The notes: a model not told the origin generated them from the sequence alone. A stretch of DNA of 64,000 nt from Tetradesmus obliquus (GCA_030272155.1 CP126203.1:1984001-2048000), one strand, 5' to 3'. Positions 1-12,143 are shown, numbered from the stretch's first letter. Translations and numbers: made by a program.

Positions 1-60
1 CACTGCACTACACAGCGGAGCATTGCTGTGCCTGTTGAGCGTGTGTCACGTGTGCCGCAC

Positions 61-1878
61 CTGTTGTTGCCAGTGCTCTCGCCGCAGTACTCCACCAGCG
101 CGCCCACGCCGCCGTTGGCCACCACCAGCTGCGCCAGCTCGGGCGTGTGCTTCACCACCTCGCGCACCAGCGTGGCGGCGTGCTTGCGCACAAACTCATC
201 GGGGTACTTGAGGCAGGTGAGGCACTTGGGGAACACCTCCGCCTCCACCACCACCTCTGCCAGGTCCACGCTGTGCTTGGCGATCTGGCCCAGCGCGCTA
301 CACACCTGCAGCCACGCGATACGCGGTGTTACAGTACATTGTTAGGTCAGGACAAACAGCTGGCTACAGCCCTAGCTTCATGAGCAAGTTGGTCTACAGC
401 CACAAGGAGCAGATGAGAGGCAGGCAGCAGACATTTTGAGGATAGGCAGCATTGCTGACATCAGGATGCCAGCTGCACCTGTTCCGCATGGCTGACAGCC
501 TGAATCCTGCAGTGCAACAACGGCAGCTGAGGGAGCGAACAGACAACGCTGCTGAGACAAAATGCGCGGCAGCAGCAGAAGAGCTGCAGCATACTCATTG
601 GGCCCACCTGGCGCTTGAGCTTTGCGTCCTGGTTGACCAGCAGCGGCGCCAGGTAGGACACAGCGCCCGCATCCACCAGCACCTGCGCCAGCTCTGGCGT
701 GTGCTTGGCAATGTCTGACAGCGCGCTGGCGGCCACGCGCTTGAGGCTGAGCTCAGGCTCCTGCACGCACAGCACCAGCAGGGGCACAGCACCTGCAGCA
801 GGCAGCGGCGCGCAGCAGGAGCAGCAGCAGCAGCAGCAGTTTGAGTAGGAACCAGCAAGCTGTACTATGTGTCCAACAACAGCAGCGCCTGAACATACAT
901 ACTCTGCTGACGTTCAACTGTCAACAGTGTGTGTAAGGCCCTGCCATTGGTGGCTTTTGATCATAACTTGTATTGCCCTGCAGCTTCTAGTGCGCACCTG
1001 CGTCCACCACCTGCTGCGCCAGCTCTGTGTTGTGTCCTGCAATGTATCCCAGGCACCATGTGGCTGCCTCCTTGACTCCTGGGTCGAACTCCTCCAGGCA
1101 CGTGACCAAGCTGTCCAGCGCGCCGCTGTCAATCACTGCCTGAGCCAGCTCTGGGGAGTGCTTGGCCACTGCTCGCAGGCAGTACCCTGCAGCCTTCTTG
1201 TAGAAGCGGTTCTGCTCTGCCAGGGAGTACACCTGTGTGTACATGGGCAGCATCGGCAGTGGCCGACTGCTCAGCAGGACGCCCTGCAGACGCGTGTGCT
1301 GCTGAAATGCGTGTGAACGGCAAATATGGCACTCTGCTCAATTGCTGCTACTCAGCTGCAGTTTACAGCATTAGCAGCAGCGCTTATTCTGAAACACAGA
1401 ACACTGAAATGAGCAACAACATCTGTTCCACCACAGCAGTGCTGCTGCCACAGTGTGGCACAAAGCTCACCAGCTGCGGCAGTATCTCATTCTGCACCAC
1501 TGCCTCTGCCAAATCGTCACTGTAGTTTGCCAGGCGCCCAATAGCCAGTGCTGCAGACTGCTGGATGCTGCAAGTGCAAGGAGTGATGAGGGGGAAACAG
1601 CGGAGAGTGATACACCAGCCATCACCCTGCGTACAGCACATAGCTGCTCCAGCACAGATAGAATCAATATGCAGTTATGTGTTAGGTCAATGCTGTTCAA
1701 GTGCCGCTCACCTAGGCACATGGTCCAGCAGAAGAGGCCTCAGCAATGCCATTGCTCCTGCTTGCTGCAGAGCCTCTATGTTCTGTGGACTCTTTGCCAT
1801 CTCTGCCACAGCTGTGACAAAGGCTACGCGCTCCTTTTGGTAGCGCTCGAAAGCTTGCAGCACGGCCCTGGTCGCCAT
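61..1878 (-). CDS. PF16: PF16/SPAG6 armadillo-repeat central-pair protein, 5' part only
   Basis: Exons on the minus strand are 1878-1712, 1567-1471, 1232-998, 792-608 and 305-61; each ends in a GT donor or starts after AG, and the phases agree. The visible 309 residues start MATRAVLQAFERYQKERVAF and include LANYSDDLAEAV, LAEQNRFYKKAA, DPGVKEAATWCLGYIAGHNT, VQEPELSLKRVAASALSD and NQDAKLKRQ. These are the successive armadillo repeats of PF16/SPAG6, about 566 residues in other organisms, so roughly half is present. The family stabilises the C1 microtubule of the axonemal central pair and is needed for flagellar motility. The start at 1878 matches the family N-terminus; an upstream in-frame ATG at 1968 would add a Gln-rich leader with no family support. 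The gene continues past the left edge after a donor at 60/59. I saw no exon-border copies in its introns, unlike most other genes here. Confidence 0.94.
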
Positions 1879-2598
1879 GGCGCCTTCTGCTGAAGCCTGT
1901 ACAGTCTGTTGTGCCGAGTCCTGCTGCCTCGTGACCAGCTGCTGCTGAGCAGCACTGTTTTTAAGCAATTCAATCAGAAATGATTTGTCTATTGGTGTGC
2001 TGATTCGGTGAGAAAGAAGTCACCAGCCTTTGCAATATCGTGAAATGTAAAAGGCGGGAGTTTAGCCCTGTCAAGCTGCCAGCCTACTAGTTGTATACCT
2101 CACACAACACTTAATGTTTTTGTTAGCAACGACGCCTCATTGATGTGCTGCTGGCTTCACTGCTTAGCAGTGCTACAGCCACAGATGACACTGTCAGCAG
2201 TATACACTGAAACTTGCAGGAGCCTCAGTAAGTCCAGGCAGCGACACGTGCTTTTCTTCAATGCGTTTTGGAGTCATTCGGTGCCATTGAAACGATCCCT
2301 GTTGTCTGCAGGCAAGACATACATTTTTGTTGAGCTCTCCCGCATTTGCTCTGCACGTGATTCAGCCTTGAAAAGCAATACCTGGAGGCTTTCTATCGCG
2401 TTTCGGCAGCGCAAATTGGTCTCGGGCTTCGCTGATCTGGCGTAGGTGGGTAGACTCTGCATTTGCGTGCGTGGGTTGTCTGTGCCTCTTGAGGGGTGTA
2501 GGCCGATATCGAAGGCTTATCGACACTTTAATCAATCTTTTGTGCGTGCTTCATGACCTGTTGTCATCAGGCTGTCAACGCTGTCCAGCTCCACTACC
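1879..2598. promoter_or_regulatory. Divergent intergenic region between PF16 and NDA
   Basis: These 720 bases separate the start codons of PF16 (minus) and NDA (plus), so they must hold both promoters and 5' UTRs. The DNA is more AT-rich than the coding regions. I see no gene, no long repeat and no convincing TATA element. The assignment as a shared promoter rests on gene orientation only. Confidence 0.5.
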
Positions 2599-4274
2599 AT
2601 GCACGCCACAGCACTGCAGCACACGGCTCGCGGGCGACAGGCCACAGCATGCACACGTACACGCACGCCTGCTACTGTTCCTGCACGGATTGCCCACTGT
2701 CAAGGTGAGTGCCGGGGTAGTAGTGGACACCTGGCAGCAGCATCACTTTCTAAGCCTGGCATCATCCTCTTCACGAGGTACAACAGCAGCGCGCTGCTTC
2801 TTGCCATCCCGAGGATGCATTGTAACCCTTACCTGGCTTTTGTTCGCGCATGCAAGCCAGGCAGAGCAGCTCCATTATCTGCTCCACAACGTACATGGCA
2901 GAGATCAGCGATCTGCTGCTCATCATTTCATCTCTGTGCACGCGTCCCTAATGTCCTGCAGGCCGCCAGCGGCTGGTGGTGGTGGCCACCGCCACACCCA
3001 CCAAGGAGGACGCTAAGCTGAAAGCAGATTCAGCAGCACCAGCCAAGGGCAGCAACACAGTGCCAACAGCAGTGCCTGTGCCGCAGCCAGTGATTGAGGA
3101 CGAAGGGATCGAGCTGGCATGGCCAGCACCGCGGCCCTGGGCGGAGGTGCTGCTGTCCAAGGTGGCTGACACTGTGGACGATCTCAGCGTGATTGCGCGC
3201 CGTACCTTTAACGACAATGTCCCAGGGTGCGTGGTCATTACTACAGAATGCATGCCTGCTGCATGGTCGGTAATCGCATTCAGGAGCAGTGCAAGTTTGA
3301 TGCCTGAGGTTGTGTTGGCGCTTAGCACATCCTGCTGCGCAGGTGCAGCTGCTGAGAGTGGATGCACTTGCGCTCTTTGAAACGTCTGCCAGACACAGAC
3401 GCACACCACAACTCACCTCCCGGAATGCACGCCACGACGTTTGTGTGTGTTGCCGCCCTCGGTCTCTTTATCTCGCTCTGCTGCCCTGCGCCCGCTCCTG
3501 CAGCATCGAGGCCATCGACCGGCTGTTCCGTGCTGGCAAGGGCGGCAAGCTGCAGCTGAAGAAGGAGACGCAGAAGCCGGTGGTGCTGGTGCTGGGCACG
3601 GGGTGGGGCGCACACTCGCTGGTCAAGGTGCGTTGCGCGCATGTTGCTGCTGGCAGCTAGCGCAGCACTTGCAGCAGCAGCAACAGCAGTAGCAGCAGTT
3701 AAAGCAGCAGCAACAGCAGAAAAGCAGCAGCAATAGCAGAAGGAGCAGCAGCAGCAAGAGCAGCAGGAGCAGCAGGTAGTGCTACGTAGACAGCAGCCAC
3801 GCTTGCAGTTGAGGGCAGGTGAAGCTTGTCCACTGTGTGCTGTGCACCCGCAGCACATGTGAACACCGGCAGTAAAGCTGCACTGCGACTGCCACATGCG
3901 TATGTGCATCACCCACTGACTGCATGTGTGCTGCCGCTGCTGCATGATGGCAGGTCATTGACGTGGAGCAGTTTGAGGTGGTGGTGGTGTCGCCCCGCAA
4001 CCACTTCCTGTTCACGCCCATGCTGCCCAGCACAGCTGTAGGCACGGTGGAGTTCAGGTGCGGCACGCGCTGCGCTGCAGGTCATGACTGTGCCCATGCT
4101 GTGGTCATAATTCATCGTGTGCACGCATGTGTGCTGCGATGCAGCGGTCTTGTGCAAGCTGCTAACTTTAGCGTTGTTGCAGCGCACATTATGAGCGGCA
4201 GAGTGCAGTTGCGCAGGATTACGCTGGCGTGGCAGGCATGTCGCAGCAGGCCTGGGCCACCCGTGCTTTGCACC

Positions 4275-4362
<88 letters not shown>

Positions 4363-6685
4363 GCACGCGCACGCGCACGCGTACGCGCACGCGCAATGCC
4401 TTGATGATCGATCTGGCTGTCACAGCAAGCGTGTATGAAGATTGATCTTTTCACCCCTCTTCCCCTCCTGCAGGAGCCTGCTGGAGCCCATCCGCACCAG
4501 CAATCCCTTCGCCACCTACCTGGAGGCCTCCTGCGAGAAGATCGACCCAGACAAGAAGGTGCGGCCAACCGCCTGTGGCTGCGAGTACACAACCGCTCTA
4601 GTCATTATGCCAGGTGGCTGCAGCCTGCTGTGCTGCGCTACGCTTGTGATGCCGCAAGCTGCGAGGGAGGGAACCAGGCAAGAAAGGGAATTGCTTGCAG
4701 GGCGGAGGTTGAAATCCCTGTAAAGCACAGGCATGTGGCAGAAGCCTGTCCTGCAAGGGGTTTGTTGTTGCTGAGCTGCTGCGCGCCTGCCATCTGCGTC
4801 TGCAGGTTGCGTACTGCACAGCTGCTGTGGCGTTTGAAGATGGGCGCCGCCCCCAGTTTGAGATCGAGTACGACATGGTGGTCGTGGCAGTGGGCGAGCA
4901 GCCGGCAACATTCGGCGTGCCAGGTGCGCAGTGTTGACAGCTTGTTGGGCCTGCTGCTCAGCAGAAACTTTCAGCTACAATGCTGCTCTACTGGCGGAGC
5001 TTTGCCTGCTATGTGACAGGTTCCGGTAGCAGTAAGTCACATGGTGTGTGCCTAACATAGTGTGCTCTCATTTGGGTTGCAGGCACTTGCGATTTGAACG
5101 GCGGCGGCATGCCGTTATGCGTATCGTTTGCCTTCTTGGGCCTGCTGCCTTTTGTCACCCTGCAAACAGGCGTGGCAGACTACTGCTACTTTATGAAGGA
5201 GGTCAGTGACACTGTGGAGCTGCACAAGAAGATCCAGGAGGCGTTTGACCTGGCAGGCATGCCTCTGGCCCTCACATCATTGTGCATGCTGCCTCATGCT
5301 CTGCACCTGCGCAGGCGTGGCGGACTACTGCTACTTCCTGATGGGGTTTGCTGGGTGCCGCTGCTTAGCACTGTTTCTGCTCTTGCGCCTGCTGCCCTTC
5401 GCTGCCCTCTGCTGCCCCACCCAGGCGTGGCGGATTACTGCTACTTCATGAAAGAAGTGTCTGACACTGTGGAGCTGCGCAAGAAGATCCAGGAGGCCTT
5501 CGAGCTGGCAGCGCTGCCAGGCACCTCTGAAGAAGACCGGCGCCGCGTGCTGCACTTTGTGGTGGTGGGCGGTGGGCCCACCGGCGTGGAGTTTGCAGGA
5601 ACCCTCAATGACTTTGTGCGCGTGGACCTGGCCAAGAAGTACCCCGAGTGAGTGGTGCTGCTGCGTGCAGTAATAGGTAGTTTGCTGATGACCCAGCAAG
5701 TGGTGTGGCGTGAAGAGAATCCAGCTGGCAGCAGCAGCAACAGCAGCAGCTGGTCATATGCTGTTTTTCATGCGCAGCATGATGAGTACGTGCCCTCCAT
5801 GCGTGCTGCAATGCTGTTGATCGTGCATACACATGTGCTGACGCAATGCCTTTTCTGCCGTGCTCTGCCCGTTCCTGCATGTCCTCCTGCATGTCCTGCC
5901 CCAGGCTGATGCCGTTTGTGACGGTGTCGCTGTACCAGAGCGCGCAGAGCATCCTCACGCAGTTCTCGGGCAGCCTTCAGCAGCGCGCCATCCAGAATTT
6001 CAAGGCCAGCGGCGTGCAGGTGGTGCTGGGCGTGCAGGTGCGCGCGGCATCCCCCTCCAGCACATGCATGTAACTGTTGCATATATGCAGCACCATGCCT
6101 GGTGCTGGGCGTGCAGGCGGTGCTGGGCGTGCAGGTGCTCGCTGCGTGCTGGAGGTGCCCCCAGCACATGCTCTGGTGCATATGCTTTGCCAGAGCAGCC
6201 GTTGGGCGGGCTTCGAGTTGCACAGGCTGCTGACGTATGTGCTTGTCGACCCTGTGGACCTGTGCTCCTGCTTGTTTGCGGTTGTGTGGCCCGTGAGCGT
6301 GACAGTTAATCAGGCTGCAACTAAGCGCGGGCGGCAGTTGGCGGCTGACCCGTTGGCATGCTGTGGTGCTGCAGGTGACTGGCGTGGAGCGCGACTTCAT
6401 CAAAATCAAGTCCAAAGACAGCGAGGAGGTGCAGGACGTGCCCTACGGCCTGTGCGTGTGGTCCACAGGTGCGGCCGCTGCAGCTCAAAAGTTACCAACA
6501 GTGCTGCTCTGTGCTGTTTTGCTCAGCTGCAGCGCTGAGCTCCATATAGTCCACAAGCAAGGCGCCGCAGCGTGGTGTGCTGGTGCGTCATTTGACACAG
6601 CCTGACAAATGGGACCGATTGCACACTTGCAGGCTGTCAGCATCAACACCGAACGCCGGCCCATGCCAACGACCGTTGCTGCTGA

Positions 6686-6743
<58 letters not shown>

Positions 6744-8280
6744 AGGCAATGCGGCGCGTCCCCTGGTGCGCGACCTGGTGGCGGGCCTGCCCCGTCAGGG
6801 CAAGTACAGCAACCCTGCGCGCCCCGCAGCCGCCAAGTTGGCTGTTGACCCCTACCTGCGCGTGGTGGGGGCGCGCGACATGATCGCGCTGGGCGACTGC
6901 AGCATGATGCTGGGCAACAGGCTGCCTGCCACTGCACAGGTGCGGGGTGCAGCAGTAGTGAGGGGGTGCAGTTAAATGAGAGAGGCTGGGGTATGGCAGC
7001 AGGCAGCGGCTGGGGTGCAGCACGATGCTGGCGACAGGCTGCCCACTTCTGTGCAGAAGCGAGGTGCAGCAGTAATCAGAAGCGCCAAGCAGGCTGCTTC
7101 AGTATATGTGTGTTGTAATGATCGGCAGGCAGGTCTTGCAACCTAGGCCTTGCAGCGTGTGGCATCACAGCAGCATGCATGCGGTGTTACCTGCCGATGC
7201 CTTGATCAAATAGGTTGCATTGACCTGGACGCTCAGCCTGCCTGCTGCTCTGCTCCTGTTGCCTGCTGCGTGTGCGCCCCACCACCGCCAGGTTGCCGGT
7301 CAGCAGGGCGCGTATGTGGCGCGCATGGTCAACCGCGGCTACAGCATGGGCCTGGGAGGCATGGACACAGCCCCGCCTGTGAGGGTGGACCCGGCACTGG
7401 GAGAGGTGCGGCGGTGGCACTGTGGTGTGGCAGCAGGCAGCAAGCAGGCAGGCGGGGGCGTCAGCGTGCACAGCAGCGCTGCCGGTGCAGCACATACCAT
7501 GCAGTGTGCATGCTGTGCTCGTAAGCGCGTGGCTGGGTCTTGTGGGTCTGTGGTTGTGAATGTGGAGGCTACCCTGCAGGCAGAGCCTGGGGTGAAGCAG
7601 CGTTGCCGGGTACAGCAGGATACAAACAGGCATCCTTGCACCGCTCGTATCGCCGCCGCACTGCTTGCCAGTTTGCCGCATCTTCAACGTGCAGCAGCGG
7701 CAGGCAAAGTAGACACAAGTATGAACCTCTGCTGTGCTGTGCTGCTGCTGCTGCTGCTGCAGGTGGACACTGAGGGCCTGCGCAAGCTGCACCCTGTTGA
7801 TGCTGCCGCCATCAGCCAGCAGCCCAAGCTCACGGAGATGGACCTGCAGGCGGTGCTCAACAACGACAGCACATACCTACGGGTGCGCGGGGCGGGGCAT
7901 GGCTCTCGATCTTCATGCAGACTTCAAGCTTTGGTGCTTGATGTGTAGATATGCGCTGCTAGTAGGATTTCTGTGTTGTAAATGTCATGTGTTGATGTTG
8001 ACCAGCAGGCGCTTTTGTCCTCTATCTTGAGATCCAGTTACGTGCATGTCACGCCGTGGCTGACGGTGCCTATTCTTCATGACCCTGCCCCTGCCTGTCC
8101 TCTGCTGTCTTACCCCTGCCCACGCCCTGCCTGCGCCTGCTGCGCTGGCATCAACAGACGCCCGCTGGTGTGAGCTACTACCGCAAGCCGTTTGAGTTCC
8201 TCAGCCTGGGCATCATGGCCTATGTGGGCAACGACAAGGCGCTGACGCAGGTGGGGAGAAAGACGTGGCTCCATGCGTCA

Positions 8281-8312
<32 letters not shown>

Positions 8313-9325
8313 AAGGGCAGATGTTGCATGACCTGTAGCATATCTACAAGTGTTGACAGGCATGTCGGTGTGCATGTGGAGGCGTGCGACACCACTGCTA
8401 ATGACTGCTGCTGACCTGCCCCTGCCTTGCTGCTGCCCCTACCCCCCCCTGCCCGTCCAGGCGGAGGCGTTTGACACCAGCCTCAACGTGTATGGCAGCC
8501 TGACTGCTGCTGACCTGCTCCTGCTTTGCTGCTTTGCTGCTGCCCCCCCCCCCTCCACACACACACACACACACCCTGACACATGCATAGGTGGAGGCGT
8601 TTGACACCAGCCTCAACGTGTACGGCAGCCTGGCCTCCCTGCTGACCCGCTCGTGCTTCGCTGCCTTGCTGCTGCCCCTACCCCTCCCTGACACACCAGG
8701 CGGAGGCGTTTGACACCAGCCTCAACGTGTATGGCAGCCTGACTGCTGCTGACCTGCTCCTGCTTTGCTGCTGCCCCCCCCCCCCCCCCCCCACACACAC
8801 ACACCCTGACACATGCATAGGTGGAGGCGTTTGACACCAGCCTCAACGTGTACGGCAGCCTGGCCTCCCTGCTGACCCGCTCGTGCTTTGCTGCCTTGCT
8901 GCTGCCCCTACCCCTCCCTGACACACCAGGCGGAGGCGTTTGACACTAGCCTCAACGTGTATGGCAGCCTGACTGCTGCTGACCTGCTCCTGCTTTGCTG
9001 CTGCCCCCCCCCCCCCCCACACACACACACATACCCTGACACATGCATAGGTGGAGGCGTTTGACACCAGCCTCAACGTGTACGGCAGCCTGACTGCTGC
9101 TGACCTGCTCCTGCCTTGCTGCTATGCTGCTGCCCCTACCCCCCCCCCCCCTGACACATGCAGGTGGAGGCGTTTGACACCAGCCTCAACGTGTACGGCA
9201 GCCTGGCCTTCCTGCTGTGGCGCAGCGTGTACATCACCAAGCAGGTCTCCTTCCGCAACCGCGTGCTCATCCTGTTCGACTGGATGAAGGCGCGCGTGTT
9301 CGGGCGCGACCTCTCACAGTTCTGA
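2599..9325 (+). CDS. NDA: Type II NAD(P)H dehydrogenase (alternative NDH-2), NDA family
   Basis: Fourteen exons: 2599-2704, 2962-3226, 3504-3627, 3954-4057, 4474-4558, 4806-4923, 5425-5647, 5905-6037, 6375-6468, 6746-6939, 7292-7405, 7763-7882, 8158-8250, 9164-9325. They give 644 residues, all in phase, ending in TGA. The enzyme is a single-subunit flavoprotein that passes electrons from NAD(P)H to quinone without pumping protons. The FAD-binding GTGWGA is at about 155-160 and the NAD(P)H-binding GGGPTG at about 316-321. The C-terminus, with VFGRDLSQF at the end, is the membrane-anchoring tail typical of the family. The first 35 residues are basic and hydroxylated with no acidic residue, which fits an organelle transit peptide. 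Algal NDA2 works in plastid plastoquinone reduction, but plastid versus mitochondrion cannot be settled from sequence. Exons 7, 8, 10 and 14 have partial copies in adjacent introns. Confidence 0.94.
4275..4396. repeat. (CA)n microsatellite passing into a (GCGCAC)-type tract
   Basis: An uninterrupted CA run of roughly 40 units passes into alternating CG/CA dinucleotides, inside intron 4 of NDA. The whole tract is strict purine-pyrimidine alternation. Confidence 0.95.
5170..5343 (+). repeat. Two upstream partial copies of NDA exon 7
   Basis: Copy 1 (5170-5257) follows an AG and repeats the first ~88 bases of exon 7 ([18 protein letters not shown]), then diverges. Copy 2 (5315-5343) repeats only the first ~29 bases. 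The complete exon begins at 5425 after a third AG. All three copies are in direct orientation and copy 1 keeps the reading frame. Confidence 0.9.
6103..6137 (+). repeat. Downstream copies of the 3' end of NDA exon 8
   Basis: The last bases of exon 8 (GTGCTGGGCGTGCAG followed by a GT donor at 6038) recur twice in the following intron, the second copy again followed by GTGC. Confidence 0.75.
6690..6743 (+). repeat. (CTG)n run forming the 3' splice tract of NDA intron 9
   Basis: About 18 consecutive CTG triplets end directly in the CAG acceptor of exon 10 (exon starts 6746). A shorter CTG run ends in the acceptor of exon 12 at 7762. Confidence 0.95.
7020..7056 (+). repeat. Decayed copy of the 3' end of NDA exon 10
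   Basis: The stretch matches the end of exon 10 (GATGCTGGGCAACAGGCTGC...) with several substitutions and lies about 80 bases downstream of the real donor at 6940. Confidence 0.7.
8461..9163 (+). repeat. Six tandem copies of the 5' end of the last NDA exon
   Basis: Copies begin near 8461, 8592, 8701, 8821, 8931 and 9051; the real exon 14 begins at 9164. Each copy follows an AG and repeats about 45 bases coding for [13 protein letters not shown], then runs into CTG-rich DNA and a C-tract or CA-tract. Copies alternate between a CCAG and an ATAG acceptor, which suggests a dimer of about 230 bases as the amplified unit. Only the last copy continues into the conserved C-terminus. Confidence 0.92.
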
Positions 9326-10959
9326 GCGGGCGGCACGGGTGTTGAAGGACTACCGCAGCGCAGCAGTTTGATTTGCTGGGTTCATGCGCGTGCTCGGCCT
9401 GTTTTGGGAGGCGTTGGCTCAAGTGCGCGATGGACTTCATGCAGCAGCAGCATCAGCACTGTGTGAGGAAGGAGTATTGCTGGCAAGCACTGCGGCAGTG
9501 CTGGCTGTGCTGTGGGGTTTCAGCGCTGCTGGTGCTGCAGAGGCGTGATTGCTGAGGTGGCTGCTGGCTGCAACCTCAGTGAGCACTGCCAGGGGCCATG
9601 CTGGCACGAGCCGGCTGCTGCTGCAGCAGGCAAAAGCTGGAGATGGTGCCGTTGGTGTTTGGTCGTGTGCCGGCCAAAATGGAGGCTGCTTTGGTGTGAT
9701 ATTGCTGTGGTGACGGGAGATTGCTGATAGTTTTAGCATGCAACTGTGCTCAAGCAGCAGTCACGCACAAGTGCTTTGTTTCAGCAGCAATGTTTCAGCA
9801 GCAGCAGCAGCAGCAGCAGCACTGGCAACTGATGTTACTGGCTGTATGGTTGTTTGTGCTGCGCACGCTGCGGGACCATTGTGTGCACATGTGCAGTTAG
9901 AGTAGTATTATTGGAACCTGTGAGTGGCTTGTTGATTGGCCATAGCGCCGCACGTCATGTAGTGGCTGGAGGGGCGGCAGTGGCCTTGAACTGCAGGTGC
10001 AGCCCATACTATGGATTAGTACTCCTGCTGCAAATGCATTCATCTTTGCTTAATGCGCTGGAGAGGAGACATGGTGTTGCTGCATGACGGCCTGCATTAC
10101 AAGGTCGTCTTTGCTGAGGGGCTGTTGGCCTAGCAATATGTGAGGGTTGGCCACCAGCTTTGCTCAACTTTGCTGAGCCACGCTTGCTGCACTTTTGAAC
10201 ATTCATCCACTTTTGCGGTCATGCAAGACTGTCAGCACTGCTGTGAGTGTGCCGCCATGCTGCCTTCTGCTGCGCGGGGATGTATTCAAGTATGTTTGAA
10301 CTTGAGCAGCACGCCTTGCAAGCATCTCTTTACCGTGACAGCGTTCTGGCTGTCTTGTTGCGCTTTGCTATGCAGTGTACATTTGTTTGTTGCATGCATG
10401 CCTTGCAGCCGTGGGCGGACTTGCGAGAAGGGCGGCTATGGTTACAAGTGTTTGCAGATGCGTGCTGTACTGAATGATATCTGTGCTGACTGAGCTGAGT
10501 AGTGATAGCAGCCGTGTATCTTATGTGTTGTGCGTACTAGCTGCTGGCAGGGCCCAACAGCATTCTGCTCTGCTCCATCCTGCTTTGGCATGTCTTGAAA
10601 AGGAGGTGCTTTATTGCAGATGTCAACACCTAGCGTGCGTGGTGCATCTGTCCAGCTGATGAGTTGGCTGCAGTTGCGCTGTTTTGTGCGTGAACTGCTG
10701 GTTGGAAAAGCACCATCAGGGTCACTATCACTGTGACGTTGGCGTTGATGCTATGGCTTGATGGGTAACATGATTATGATGAGGGTCACTATCACTGTGC
10801 CCCAGGTCATGTGAAATGTGTCGTCGTTTCATGTGGTGGTGCATTGACAAAGATGCAGCTTGCCAGGCGCCTGGCGATGGCCGACCCTCATCATTGTGGT
10901 CAACACGTCATTTGCTTTCAGGGAACATGCGTGTATGGGGCCGGATGGCATGTTGCATT

Positions 10960-10964
10960 TGTAA
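10960..10964 (+). terminator. Candidate TGTAA poly(A) signal for NDA
   Basis: TGTAA is the usual green-algal polyadenylation signal. This is the first one I see on the plus strand after the NDA stop, 1.6 kb downstream, which would mean a long 3' UTR. Confidence 0.4.
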
Positions 10965-11071
10965 GGCACACACCACACATTCAAATGTTTGCTGAGAGGT
11001 AACATGCCGATGCTGATTAAGCGATCCGTGTTCTCAGCGCCCTCAGTCCCTCCCATCTGCTGCTGCAAACA

Positions 11072-11089
11072 TTACAATGATGGATTACA
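11072..11089 (-). terminator. Two candidate TGTAA poly(A) signals for MYND gene A
   Basis: TTACA on the plus strand at 11072-11076 and again at 11085-11089 reads TGTAA on the minus strand, about 0.9 kb after the gene A stop. Confidence 0.4.
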
Positions 11090-11717
11090 TGGACCGAACA
11101 GCAACAGCAAACTGCTGACTTCGGTGCAATGATGTTAACATCATTGCCAACGTTGGCAGAGCAGCACAGCCTGTGCTCTTGAGGCGTCTCAGCGGCTCAA
11201 GGTGAATACTACGCTGCTCTGCAACTCAAGTACGCCTGCTGCTGTAAGCAACCCGTTGCAGACAGGGCTGTCGGTCCAGTGCATCTCCAGCTGTGTCCCT
11301 GGCACGGCAGTGTACCTTTGCCGCGTATGAACGACAGTTGTCTGCAGCCACTGCAGCAAGCTGCACTACCCTGCCTGTTGACTGCATGCTGTGCGTCACA
11401 GCAGGTCGAATGAGTCAAAGAATGGCGGCAGCATCCTTCGCTGAGCATCCTCATGCATGCCAGTCCTGTGCATCGCAATCGCAGCCAGCATCATCGCTTT
11501 GCCACTCATGTATTCGCCGCTCAGGCGGTCTGACTGCCTGCAAGCGCAGCGAGAACACACACAGGCCGGGTGAGCTGGTGCTGCCACCAAGCAAGCAAGC
11601 GGCTGCGCTGCTGTTGCTGCCTCTGGTGTGGGGGCTAGCTGAGGCATGCAGCGACTGAGCCAGTTTGTACGCGTCTGTGCCAGACAGGAGCTCTCACAGT
11701 CTCTCGTCCCCTGCCGC

Positions 11718-11749
<32 letters not shown>

Positions 11750-11958
11750 GGCCACGCAGCATGCATCGCACCGCACAGGAGCAAAACAACAGCCTGACAG
11801 CAGCTGACATCCCTCGGACAGGCAGCACCATCACGCTCTGGCACAACCCTGGCAGGCCTGCTGCGCTCATCAGCAGCTGTCCCGCATAACAAGGGTCACC
11901 GCCTATACATGCTCATCCAGCAGATGATGCACTGGACAGCAACAATGTAACAAGCTAC

Positions 11959-12143
11959 TCACTTGTGCGCCTGCAGCACGCGGTGTGGTGAGCCGACCAG
12001 GCTCATCTCATGCGGGTGGCGGCTGTGCAGCAGCCCGCAGCAGTTGAGCCCCAAGGGCCCCGGCTCATCCAGGGGGGCCTGGCTTGCCTGGCAGCTGCCA
12101 GTGCCCTGCTGCAGCAGCTGCATGATAGGCCACTGGTAGCCGC

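Larger units (their letters stand above)
9326..11958. other. Convergent 3' flanks of NDA and MYND gene A
   Basis: These 2.6 kb lie between two stop codons facing each other. No open frame here shows family similarity or acceptable splice borders. The DNA probably holds the two 3' UTRs. There are short CAG/CTG runs (9796-9820, 11723-11745) and a repeated AGGGTCACTATCACTGTG-like segment near 10717 and 10783. The rest looks featureless to me. Confidence 0.55.

Noticed and set aside
2471..2704. Upstream start for NDA at 2471
   Set aside because: This frame differs from the one that joins exon 2 in phase; the start at 2599 gives a transit-like leader and correct phase.
4112..4592. Frames with long Thr-His or Val-Cys repeats
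   Set aside because: Artefacts of the (CA)n microsatellite in NDA intron 4.
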